Shown: positions 17,462 through 25,809 of the stretch, piece after piece
Layout: each line of letters starts with the position of its first letter
Numbering within the stretch: the stretch's first letter is position 1
Position numbers and translations under genes: made by a program
NCBI GenBank assembly: GCA_002709695.1
Contig: PAQF01000070.1
Coordinates: 1 to 32,080 of the forward strand
DNA length: 32,080 nt
Reading direction: 5' to 3'
DNA from: Candidatus Poribacteria bacterium
Lineage (GTDB): Bacteria > Poribacteria > WGA-4E > UBA9662
The notes under the pieces: generated by a model
Database searches by the model: none
What the model was told of the DNA's origin: nothing
Seen by the model: only the letters and a program-made list of their open reading frames with translations

Positions 17462-18289
17462 ATGAAAACGTTAGACACTTGGCCCCATTTCGAGGGTAGC
17501 ATTGAGGATATCTGCCGAGCATTCCCCTCTCCCCTGGCTGCCCTAGCACAAGGTAAAGTACCAGCATTAGTCTTGCGGAATGTATATAAACCATCTCATT
17601 GCAGTTCGCTTATCGAGCGTTTCTACGAAAAAGGACTGCTATATAACCCACACGAACTAGATCATCCTCACCGAGTGGACATAGGCACCAGTTTTGGGAC
17701 ACATCGTTTGGACCGGGAAGTTTTTTTTTCTCACTCAAGTCAAACGTCAAAACTTTTTAGTACGTTGTTTGAGGGATATGACGACCCCATCCAAGCCATG
17801 TACGATACGCTGACACAATTAGCAACAGACAAAGAAGTAAAGACAGCTCGTGAACCGGATGGACAACTCTATGGACCAGCTATCTTTCGAGCGTATTACG
17901 CTGGGCTTGGACACGGCCCTCACTATGATTCAGTAGCCAAGCGAACCAAAGCATTCGATTATCAAGTTTCGCGTTTTGAACATCAATTCTCTGGAGTGCT
18001 TTGTTTTCAAAACTCTGAAGGAACAGGCGAAAATGGTGCTCCTTTCCTATACAATTGTCCTTGGGATGTTGCTGTTCAGGAACAACTCAACAAAGAGAAA
18101 TTTCATCAATATATTGTCAGGGAACAAATTGAGCGTGTCCAAATCGATTTGGAACCAGGAGATCTGTATTTTTTCTTTTCAGAGAATATCCACGAAGTTC
18201 CTCCCGTTATTGGTGAAAGTCCCCGGATTGTGCTCGCCATTTTCTTTGCTATGTCGTTAGACGATGATGAAATCTACGTTTGGGCTTGA
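17462..18289 (+). CDS. 2OG-Fe(II) oxygenase, not of the PhyH type
   Basis: A 275-residue oxygenase with the 2OG-Fe(II) metal site but without PhyH sequence features. G-P-H-Y-D-S-V gives His154 and Asp156; E-N-I-H-E-V gives distal His244; P-R-I-V-L-A-I gives Arg255 for 2-oxoglutarate. The spacing of about 90 residues between the two halves of the site is normal for the superfamily. E-P-G-D-L-Y-F-F (231-238) is the usual strand before the distal His. The N-terminal 130 residues are helical in character and unfamiliar. The ATG is the first in frame and lacks a strong Shine-Dalgarno sequence, consistent with translation following the upstream PhyH gene. A hydroxylase acting on an amino acid or small metabolite is plausible; the substrate is unknown. 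Confidence 0.82.
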   Translation: MKTLDTWPHFEGSIEDICRAFPSPLAALAQGKVPALVLRNVYKPSHCSSLIERFYEKGLLYNPHELDHPHRVDIGTSFGTHRLDREVFFSHSSQTSKLFSTLFEGYDDPIQAMYDTLTQLATDKEVKTAREPDGQLYGPAIFRAYYAGLGHGPHYDSVAKRTKAFDYQVSRFEHQFSGVLCFQNSEGTGENGAPFLYNCPWDVAVQEQLNKEKFHQYIVREQIERVQIDLEPGDLYFFFSENIHEVPPVIGESPRIVLAIFFAMSLDDDEIYVWA

Positions 18290-18383
18290 GGGAGACATCT
18301 CATCAGAAAAAAAAAGAATTTGGCGTAAGTAGCAGGGTGTATAGTAAAACGTAATTGCACAACCTCACCAAGGAATAAATCCA

Positions 18384-18639
18384 ATAAAACAAAAATTAAT
18401 ACTCACAAGCCTCAGTATAGTTCTCACTCACTGCTTTGCGACAATTTTAATATTAACAAACTCATGCAACGCCGATGCCGCATGGCTGTTTGACGAAGGA
18501 ACAGGAAAAACAGCCAAAGATGCTTCACGTAATGGGAATGATGGCAAGTTGACAAACAGGTCTAAGTGGGTTAAAAGCTAATTTAGGCAAACAAACTGGC
18601 TACTGTCTGGAGCAAGGTAAAATTCCCATAATATCTTAG
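18384..18639 (+). pseudogene. Broken LamG-domain secreted protein gene
   Basis: This is the 5' remnant of a LamG gene. AAGGAA at 18370-18375 precedes the codon ATA at 18384, where an ATG would be expected. From there the frame reads a Lys-led hydrophobic signal peptide ending in N-A-D-A, then A-W-L-F-D-E-G-T-G-K and D-A-S-R-N-G-N-D-G-K-L, the standard opening of these LamG domains (compare L-P-F-D-E-G-S-G-K in the gene at 26016). It stops at TAA 18579. In the +1 frame the text continues as N-L-G-K-Q-T-G-Y-C-L-E-Q-G-K, matching the next LamG strand, until TAG at 18637. The start mutation, frameshift and lost 3' two-thirds mark it as dead. The rest of the spacer to 18780 shows nothing else. Confidence 0.8.
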
Positions 18640-18780
18640 TAACAATTCCCATCGTATTTTCCATCCTTTGCTACTCTAATTTTCCGTGGACGGGTCTTGT
18701 TACAAGATGAATCAAGGAAGTTTGACGAATCGAAACGAATTTCAGAAGAACCTAATTTTTGCTAACGAGGAGATTGTTAA

Positions 18781-21636
18781 ATGACTTCTGGTTCAACGTT
18801 AATCCTAGATGGGAATCGCTGGTTGTTGGATATAGATCCTGATAACACAGGAAGAGATCTACTATGGTTCAATAAAGCTACAAATAATGCTAAACCTGCT
18901 AAAGTACCGGGTATTATTCAGGAGATCTTTCCAAGCTACCATGGAGTAGTTTGGTATTGGTGTGAGTTTTCTCCACCAGAGAATCTCCATGTAGAAGGTC
19001 GATATCTACTAAAATTTTGGCAAGTAGATTATTTGGCTGACGTTTGGGTTAATAATCTACACGTGGGGCAACATGAAGGTACAGGAGATCCATTTGTATT
19101 CGACGTAACTGAAGCTATTGAGTCACAGGCTATTAATCGAGTTGCTGTGCGTGTGCTGAACCCCAAAAACGAACCGATAGATGGAATCCGGTTGATGGAA
19201 ACACCAGTTTGGGCTCGTGGAATTCCATGTACACCAGGTCTTGCTCTTAACTATGGTGGCATTACTGATTCTGTTGAGTTACTTATTTGTGCTGTTGTTC
19301 GTGTTGAGGACTTATTCATTAGCCCAAACTGGGAAACAGGAAATATTCATGTTCAAGCTAATCTGCGAAACGCCGGGAAAAAGACAGTTTCAGGCCAAAT
19401 TGTATTTGCCGTTTCTCCAAGTACTGGAGGACAAACCTTAAATACTGTACAAATCAACCAATCTTTACCTCCGGGAGATACTTTAATTGAAACCGAGTTA
19501 ACGGTCGTCTCTCCACACTTGTGGGAACTTAATGATCCATACTTATATCGTGTGACAGTTAAAGCTGGTGTGGAAAACTCTAGGTCGGCAGATGAACAAT
19601 CAGCTCGATTTGGGTTTCGCCATTTTTGTTTTCAGGACGGTTACTTTCGCCTAAACGGTCGGCGGATTTTCGTAAAATGCGCCCAGACAGACGCAAGAGC
19701 TCCAATCGGGCACCTCGTAGCACATGACCCTGATTTCCCTCGACGGGACCTTATTAATTGCAAAGCAACAAGACATAATATGATCCGCGCATTCGGTGGG
19801 CAAATCCCCCGCTATCAAATAGAATTGTGTAACGAGATTGGTCTGTTAGTTTATCAAGAACATGCTGCTGCATGGCGGATGGAACCATCTTCACAATTAG
19901 CTGGCCGTTTCCAACGGTCAGTTCAGGGAATGGTAAAACGCGATCGAAACCATCCAAGTGTTGTAATATGGGGTATTCTAAACGAAACTCATAGGGGGCC
20001 CGTTTATGACCAAGGGGTTAATGTGTTGCCTCTGGTTCGCGAACTTGACGACACACGTATAGTGTTACTTAATAGTGGTGACCACGAATTTTCTGGTACA
20101 GGCAGAGTCATTGCGGATAAGGAACTCAAAGTGTGGGAAAAAACCTTTTACGACATGCATCCTTATAAAACAGTGCCTCACCGTGCAGATGTAATTGCTG
20201 CTTTACGAGGGCTGAATGGAGATGATAAGGAAAAACCTATATTTCATTCGGAGGGTGGGATTGGAAGTGCAATGGACTTAGTGCGGCTAGTTCGCCATTA
20301 TGAACAATTAGGAAAAACCTTATGTGAGGATGCAGTTGTAGCAAGTCAATCGCTTAATAAGTTCATGGGTGATTGGGAACGCTGGGGGTTAGGGGATACT
20401 TTTGCTAATCCCGAAGACTATTTTAGACAATGTTTAGCGTGGATGGCTGATGTCCGAAAGTTAGCGACTAACGCCCTACGCGCCAATCCCAATATGATCG
20501 CTTATAATATTACTGGGCTTGTAGACCCAAGCACAACAGGCGAAGGTATGCTTGCTAGCACTTTTCGTGAATTAAAGCCAGGGATAGTTGATGCTATGTT
20601 CGATGCTTTTGCACCATTGCGTTGGTGTTTGTTTGTTGAACCTGTACAAGTTTATCGCGGGCGGAAGGCACATTTTGAGGCTGTTTTAGCTAACGAGGAT
20701 GTACTTTCACCTGGAGAGTATCCCGTCCGATTCCAAGTGGTAGGACCACGCAATGTCAACGTATTTGATCAAACGATTATAATCAAGATTCATGATTCCA
20801 AGACCAAACGAGAACCGAAATTCGCGTTTTCCGTTTTTGCTGAGGACATATTAATAGACGGAGCATCAGGACAATATCGATTTTTTGCGACTTTTCAGCA
20901 TGGGGCTGCAGCTGCTGGTGGAAATGTGGAATTCTATGTGTCTGATGCTACTGAGATGCCTGATGTTCAAACCGAGATTGTTTTGTGGGGAGATGATGAT
21001 GATCTAGTTAAATGGTTGGAAGCAAATAATATCAAAACAAAGCCGTTTATTTCAGGTTCAAATAATTCACGAGATGTCATTTTGGTAACCAACTACCATG
21101 GATCTAATGAAACTGATGCTTTTAAAGAGTTAACGAGGCATATAGCTTACGGTTCACACGCTATTTTTTTATCACCAGATGTCTTCAATAAAAATAATGA
21201 CCAAACGCATTGGTTGCCACTGAAAAACAAAGGGAAGCAGGTTGATTTACCGGTGTGGTTATATCACAAGGACGACTGGGCTAAAAATCATGCTATCTTT
21301 GAAGGATTACCCACTGGTTGTGTATTAGATCACACTTTTTATCGGGAGATACTGGGTAGTAAGGCTTTTTCAGAACAAGATACACCTTCAGAGGTTGTTG
21401 CAGGAGCTATAAACACCTGTTTGGGATACAGTTCTGGAATCTCGATTGGTGTGTATGATCTTGGTGCCGGAAGGTTTACCATCAACAGCCTACGAGTGCG
21501 TCCAAATCTCGGAAATGATCCTGTAGCGGAACGGTTACTCAGAAATATGTTGAACTATGCAGCGCAACATATTTCTCAAACACCTGTAGTTTTGACAGAT
21601 GATATTGAAAAGCAACTTATAGCAATCAAATACTAA
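18781..21636 (+). CDS. Glycoside hydrolase family 2 (beta-galactosidase/glucuronidase-like)
   Basis: A 951-residue retaining glycosidase. Order of domains: sugar-binding jelly roll (about 1-170), immunoglobulin-like sandwich (about 171-280), TIM barrel (about 281-640), then a C-terminal region. The GH2 acid/base is Glu402 in W-G-I-L-N-E-T, after the N-H-P-S-V-V-I-W strand, and the likely nucleophile is Glu491 in F-H-S-E-G-G, so the enzyme should be active. The last 180 or so residues (V-I-L-V-T-N-Y-H-G-S onward, ending near L-L-R-N-M-L-N-Y-A) look like a Rossmann-like glutamine-amidotransferase-type domain of the sort found in some beta-galactosidases. There is no signal peptide, so it is probably cytoplasmic. 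GAGGAG lies 8 bases before the ATG. It is first in a three-gene operon. The sugar specificity (Gal, GlcA, Man, GlcN) cannot be settled by eye. Confidence 0.93.
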   Translation: MTSGSTLILDGNRWLLDIDPDNTGRDLLWFNKATNNAKPAKVPGIIQEIFPSYHGVVWYWCEFSPPENLHVEGRYLLKFWQVDYLADVWVNNLHVGQHEGTGDPFVFDVTEAIESQAINRVAVRVLNPKNEPIDGIRLMETPVWARGIPCTPGLALNYGGITDSVELLICAVVRVEDLFISPNWETGNIHVQANLRNAGKKTVSGQIVFAVSPSTGGQTLNTVQINQSLPPGDTLIETELTVVSPHLWELNDPYLYRVTVKAGVENSRSADEQSARFGFRHFCFQDGYFRLNGRRIFVKCAQTDARAPIGHLVAHDPDFPRRDLINCKATRHNMIRAFGGQIPRYQIELCNEIGLLVYQEHAAAWRMEPSSQLAGRFQRSVQGMVKRDRNHPSVVIWGILNETHRGPVYDQGVNVLPLVRELDDTRIVLLNSGDHEFSGTGRVIADKELKVWEKTFYDMHPYKTVPHRADVIAALRGLNGDDKEKPIFHSEGGIGSAMDLVRLVRHYEQLGKTLCEDAVVASQSLNKFMGDWERWGLGDTFANPEDYFRQCLAWMADVRKLATNALRANPNMIAYNITGLVDPSTTGEGMLASTFRELKPGIVDAMFDAFAPLRWCLFVEPVQVYRGRKAHFEAVLANEDVLSPGEYPVRFQVVGPRNVNVFDQTIIIKIHDSKTKREPKFAFSVFAEDILIDGASGQYRFFATFQHGAAAAGGNVEFYVSDATEMPDVQTEIVLWGDDDDLVKWLEANNIKTKPFISGSNNSRDVILVTNYHGSNETDAFKELTRHIAYGSHAIFLSPDVFNKNNDQTHWLPLKNKGKQVDLPVWLYHKDDWAKNHAIFEGLPTGCVLDHTFYREILGSKAFSEQDTPSEVVAGAINTCLGYSSGISIGVYDLGAGRFTINSLRVRPNLGNDPVAERLLRNMLNYAAQHISQTPVVLTDDIEKQLIAIKY

Positions 21637-21674
21637 AATTCAGTTATATCTATTATGTTAAGGTGAGTCGGATT

Positions 21675-22736
21675 ATGAAATCAGATTTGATTAAAACTTT
21701 AAATGCAATCGAACATCCTATTTTGGAATTAGAATCTCACGGAGGATCAATATTAGTGTTGCCTGACAGTGGCCGTGTTTTAGGGTTATTCGATAGAAAC
21801 AATGAAAATTTTTATTGGGTTAACCCAGATCTTACTGATAATACAAAAGCAAAGGCTCTCTTCTCATCTGCAGGTTGGAAAAATAGCGGAGGAGACCGAA
21901 CTTGGGTAGCTCCTGAGATTGAATTATTTTTAAAAAATGTTGACAACGAACAAGACATGGTATACGAAGTTCCATCATCCATTGATCCCGGTAATTATAT
22001 GATTCAAGAACAAAACGATGAGAAAATCGTTTTGTCTAATCAGGCGAAAATTATTCTCCATCGCTTGAAGAAAGAGTGTGAAATCCTAGTTACAAAGGAA
22101 CTCCGGTTAATCCCTAATCCATTGCGGTATGATGATGACACGGAAAATCTTTTTGGGTCACTGGGGTATATTGGATATGAGCAAGTTACCATCCTAAAAT
22201 TCGTTTCCCCTTTGGATCCAGAAATTCAAATTGGAATCTGGAACCTTATGCAAGTTCCAGCAGGTGGACTAGCCATAATTCCAACCTTACGACAAAGTTA
22301 TCCACGTGATTATTTTTCGGAAACGGGACCTGACCATTTATCTGTTTCTCCCAAATCGATTCAGTTTGTTATGGATGCCAAAGCACAACATAAAATTGGT
22401 GTAAAGGCAACATCTGTTCTTGGGAGGATGGGATATATACGTTCGATCGATACAACAAGCGAAAGCTTAGTCGTTCGAAACTTCTCTGTCAACCCATCTG
22501 GCCAATATATTGATGTACCATGGGATTGTCCAGATGAGTTTGGGTATGCAATACAATGTTATAATGACGATGGAAATTTGGGCGATTTTGGAGAACTTGA
22601 GTACCACTCCCCCGCCATTGGTGGTAACACAGGAAACGCCACTTACGAAGATAGAAGCCAGGTATGGGCTTTCTTGGGGTGTGTAGAACTAGTGGATGAG
22701 GTCGCTCAGCGTCTACTTGGCTTTGATATCAAATAA
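21675..22736 (+). CDS. DUF4380 / galactose mutarotase-like protein
   Basis: A 353-residue protein whose N-terminal strands (L-E-S-H-G-G-S-I-L-V-L-P, about 19-30) and S-G-G-D-R-T-W-V-A-P-E (71-81) resemble DUF4380 proteins, which share the galactose mutarotase beta-sandwich. It may bind or epimerise a sugar; no catalytic activity is shown for the family as far as I know. There is no signal peptide. I chose the ATG at 21675, with AAGG about 11 bases upstream; the in-frame GTG at 21663 overlaps that ribosome site. The gene begins 38 bases after the GH2 stop and 19 bases before the likely start of the esterase, so it is in the middle of an operon. A role in handling the product of the GH2 enzyme is the natural inference. 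Confidence 0.72.
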   Translation: MKSDLIKTLNAIEHPILELESHGGSILVLPDSGRVLGLFDRNNENFYWVNPDLTDNTKAKALFSSAGWKNSGGDRTWVAPEIELFLKNVDNEQDMVYEVPSSIDPGNYMIQEQNDEKIVLSNQAKIILHRLKKECEILVTKELRLIPNPLRYDDDTENLFGSLGYIGYEQVTILKFVSPLDPEIQIGIWNLMQVPAGGLAIIPTLRQSYPRDYFSETGPDHLSVSPKSIQFVMDAKAQHKIGVKATSVLGRMGYIRSIDTTSESLVVRNFSVNPSGQYIDVPWDCPDEFGYAIQCYNDDGNLGDFGELEYHSPAIGGNTGNATYEDRSQVWAFLGCVELVDEVAQRLLGFDIK

Positions 22737-22755
22737 CCTACTAAGAAATACGATT

Positions 22756-24753
22756 ATGGATCCTTCGCAAAGTTACCTCAAGTTTATCCGTATGTACGCA
22801 CAGAAACTGGTAGCAGAACATACCTTGCCACGGGACAAAGAAGAATGGATTAGAAATCGCAAAGTAATTCGGAAAAACTTACTCAAAGCTGTAGGTGGTT
22901 TCCCAGAAAAACGATGTGATCTAGATCCGGTCGTTGTAGAAAAACTTGATTTTGAAGATTACCACATTGAAAAAATATTGATACAAACTCTCCCTGATGT
23001 ATGGATGACTGGCAATGTTTATGTACCTAATGGTTTAGGTCCATATCCGGCAATGCTATGTGTGCATGGGCATTGGCAAGGAGCCAAGCAGGATCCAGTT
23101 GTACAAGCACGATGTTGTGGCTTGGTTAAACAGGGATTTGTTGTTCTGGCCGTGGATGCATTTGGTGCAGGGGAACGTGGTATTAGTACTTCGCTCGGTG
23201 AATATCACGGAGAGATGACAGCTGCTACGCTTCTGCCGACGGGACAACTTCTTGCAGGTATTCAAATGTACGAAAACAGCCGTTGTGCAGATTATCTCCA
23301 GTCACGTACGGATGTAGACGGAGAGCGTCTCGGTATTACAGGAACAAGCGGAGGTGGTAATCAAACCATGTATGCAGGTGCAATAGAGGAACGTTTTGGC
23401 GTTGTTATCCCAGTTTGCAGTGTCGGTAACTATCAGGCTTATTTAGGAACGGCATGTTGCATGTGTGAGCTGATTCCTGGGGTGTTGACTTTTACTGAAG
23501 AATGGGGAGTTTTGGGATTAATAGCACCACGTGCACTTATGATTATCAATGCAACGCAAGACGCTGTACAATTCTCTGTAGAGGAGGCAAAGAAAAGTGT
23601 GGCAAAAGCAAAGACGATATTTTGCTACTATGGAGTTGAAAGAAATATTCGTCATGTTCCGATAGAGTCGCAGCACGATTATAATAAGCCTATGCGAGAG
23701 GCAATGTATGGTTGGGTTTGTAAACACCTCAAAAAGGAAGGGGATGGTAGCCCAATTGACGAGCCAAACATTGAAACGGTTGCACCTGAGATTCTACGAT
23801 GTTTTGCGGACGATAGTCGTCCAAAATCATACGTTACTATTCCCAAGCTAGCTCGTCGGTTTTCGCGTCAGGCCCTCAAACATCATATTATCCCAAATCA
23901 TAAGAAATCTTGGGAAGAAGAGCGCGATAGTCGACTGGATGTACTCAAAGAGATAGTTGGAATTTATGATGAATTTGTCACGGTGCCGGTACCAATACCA
24001 ATACCTGTTGACCCTTCACAGCAGAACGGGGGCGTTAGATTTGAGCTGGAGCCTGAACCTGGTATACGTTGTCTCCTTGAATGGGATGAAGGTCTAAACC
24101 AAGAAATTGCCTTAACGGTAGGATTTGAAAGTGAAGTCTTTAACACTGAAGAAGCAGCTTATTGTCAGAAATATGGTGTCGATCGGTTGAATTTGACATT
24201 GCGGGCAACAGGATGCTACAGCCCTAAACCAAATCGAATCGGCAACGCAATAGATCATAATACAGGACAATGGGGAGCATGGGTAGGACGCCCACTGGTT
24301 GGGCAATGGGTGAAAGACATCCAGATTGCATTAGCTTGGATAGAAGAGTCTTATAACACATATCCTCAAGTAACACTTGTCACAAGAGAAAATGCATTCA
24401 TTCCGGGCGCAATTGCTGCCGCTTTAGAAAATCGCATTCACCGTGTAGTTGGTTTGGATTGTCCTTTGACCTTACAAGCCAACGACCGTTACGGAATTGG
24501 ATCTCTTGGTGTATTGTTTCCAGGTATGTTGCAAATGGTTGGCGACATCGATCACTTATGTGCCTTGATTTCTCCTAGACCTCTGTGCTTGGTTGCTGGA
24601 AAGAATATGCAGGGCGAACAATTGACGGATACAATCCTAGATAAAACTCTTAAATATGTTTCTGCTATATACGAACTGAATAATTCAGAGGGGCTAAGTA
24701 TCATATCAGCTGAAAACAAAAAGAAATGGCCGCAACAGATATTTGGCACATAA
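22756..24753 (+). CDS. Acetylxylan-esterase-like protein with two alpha/beta-hydrolase domains
   Basis: A 665-residue protein with two hydrolase-like halves. The first (about 60-330) is a complete alpha/beta-hydrolase: V-H-G-H-W oxyanion region (103-107), nucleophile Ser198 in T-G-T-S-G-G-G, Asp269 in T-Q-D-A and His307 in S-Q-H-D-Y. This fits the acetylxylan esterase/dienelactone hydrolase-like group. The second half (about 400-665) keeps the strand pattern and an S-P-R-P-L strand, but its nucleophile elbow position reads T-R-E-N-A-F with no Ser, so it is probably catalytically dead. No signal peptide is seen. I place the start at the ATG at 22756, 19 bases after the DUF4380-like stop; an in-frame ATG at 22696 would overlap that gene by 41 bases. 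It likely removes acetyl or other ester groups from the sugar that the GH2 enzyme cleaves. Confidence 0.85.
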   Translation: MDPSQSYLKFIRMYAQKLVAEHTLPRDKEEWIRNRKVIRKNLLKAVGGFPEKRCDLDPVVVEKLDFEDYHIEKILIQTLPDVWMTGNVYVPNGLGPYPAMLCVHGHWQGAKQDPVVQARCCGLVKQGFVVLAVDAFGAGERGISTSLGEYHGEMTAATLLPTGQLLAGIQMYENSRCADYLQSRTDVDGERLGITGTSGGGNQTMYAGAIEERFGVVIPVCSVGNYQAYLGTACCMCELIPGVLTFTEEWGVLGLIAPRALMIINATQDAVQFSVEEAKKSVAKAKTIFCYYGVERNIRHVPIESQHDYNKPMREAMYGWVCKHLKKEGDGSPIDEPNIETVAPEILRCFADDSRPKSYVTIPKLARRFSRQALKHHIIPNHKKSWEEERDSRLDVLKEIVGIYDEFVTVPVPIPIPVDPSQQNGGVRFELEPEPGIRCLLEWDEGLNQEIALTVGFESEVFNTEEAAYCQKYGVDRLNLTLRATGCYSPKPNRIGNAIDHNTGQWGAWVGRPLVGQWVKDIQIALAWIEESYNTYPQVTLVTRENAFIPGAIAAALENRIHRVVGLDCPLTLQANDRYGIGSLGVLFPGMLQMVGDIDHLCALISPRPLCLVAGKNMQGEQLTDTILDKTLKYVSAIYELNNSEGLSIISAENKKKWPQQIFGT

Positions 24754-24858
24754 TATTCGGATGAACTTTTTAAGTGCTGCACGTGTCTTCCCCGAACAAC
24801 AAAAAATTGTGTGGTGACCGAGCAGACGGTTCGCCTACTAATTCAGTGTAGATTCAGA

Positions 24859-24876
24859 TAGGATTAATTAATCCTA
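24859..24876. repeat. Perfect 18-bp palindrome between convergent genes
   Basis: TAGGATTAATTAATCCTA is its own reverse complement. It lies in the 201-base spacer between the esterase gene (+) and the PhyH gene (-), which converge. The lack of a loop and of a T-run argues against an intrinsic terminator; a protein-binding site is possible. No other feature is seen in 24754-24954. Confidence 0.5.
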
Positions 24877-24954
24877 GCATATTGCGACTGATGGGAGTGA
24901 TTTTTCGTCTTAACTTAAACCACTGCATTAGTGTCTAGGCTTAGAGTCACTGTT

Positions 24955-25755
24955 TTAAGTGAGTTCTACAACGTCTTTTTTGACGATTTCTTTGATATGA
25001 TTGTAGTGGGCGTGGCTCATCAACTCCTTTGTTTCAGGCGACAATCGGTCTTGAAGAATTTCTGGGACAGATGGTTGGTTTTTGAACTGGGGTCGGTAAC
25101 GCAACACCAGCGTGCGGCGCAGTCGATCCGTAGGATTCCATTGTAGTGTACCATGAACTAGCATTTCAGTTATTATTACTGCATCTCCTGCCCTTGGGGT
25201 GATATTGGTTACTCCAGCAGGTAGATCCTCTTGAGTGGAAATGATCCCATTGTTGAATAGCTCCGCAGGGCGCTCAAATGTCGCTTTGTGTGAACCTGGG
25301 ACAACTAACAAACCACCATCACCGGGAAAAACATCATCGAAATAGGGAAAAATCACAAAATCATCGCAAAAAATACGTCCCTCCCGAGTGTCAAAACGCG
25401 TGCTCTGCCAACCATAGTCCTCGCGAGCACAGTGTAGGTGAAACGGTTTGTGCTTGTGACTGTCTACTAGCAATGTACCTCGGCTAAAGGCTGGTCGATC
25501 ATGAGTGAATTCCTTAATAATAGGCCACAAACACGGATGCACAACCAAAGCTTCTAGTGCTTTGTCAAAAGCAAAACCATTGGCGTAATACTTTCCGTCT
25601 TCAGAGCATGAAAAGCCTTCCGGAAGCTGGTCTGCAGGAGTTGTTATGTAACGGTCAACAGCCGCACGGGCAGCCACCAATTCGCTATCACTAAGTACAT
25701 TAGGAATGTGCAAATAGCCATTGATATCAAACAAATAACGCTGTTCGGGGGTCAC
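24955..25755 (-). CDS. PhyH-family oxygenase with a variant iron site
   Basis: A 266-residue protein with the PhyH opening (F-D-I-N-G-Y-L-H-I-P-N-V, 9-20), core strand V-V-P-G-S-H (151-156) and distal site M-L-V-H-G-T-L-Q-W (His201) followed by R-R-T-L-V-L-R-Y. The first metal motif is unusual: H-L-H-C-A-R-E-D (106-113) has His108 but Ala where the acidic residue of H-x-D should be. Either Glu112 or Asp113 substitutes, or iron is bound by His alone with an open site, or the enzyme is inactive. The start is GTG: AGGAG is 7 bases upstream. An ATG lies between them but in another frame that ends after ten codons. The gene is divergent from the LamG gene at 26016. Confidence 0.85.
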   Translation of the reverse strand: MTPEQRYLFDINGYLHIPNVLSDSELVAARAAVDRYITTPADQLPEGFSCSEDGKYYANGFAFDKALEALVVHPCLWPIIKEFTHDRPAFSRGTLLVDSHKHKPFHLHCAREDYGWQSTRFDTREGRIFCDDFVIFPYFDDVFPGDGGLLVVPGSHKATFERPAELFNNGIISTQEDLPAGVTNITPRAGDAVIITEMLVHGTLQWNPTDRLRRTLVLRYRPQFKNQPSVPEILQDRLSPETKELMSHAHYNHIKEIVKKDVVELT

Positions 25756-25809
25756 GCATTACTCCTACCTGAAGTCGACAAATTTCAGCCTTAATCAGAG
25801 GAGATCAGT

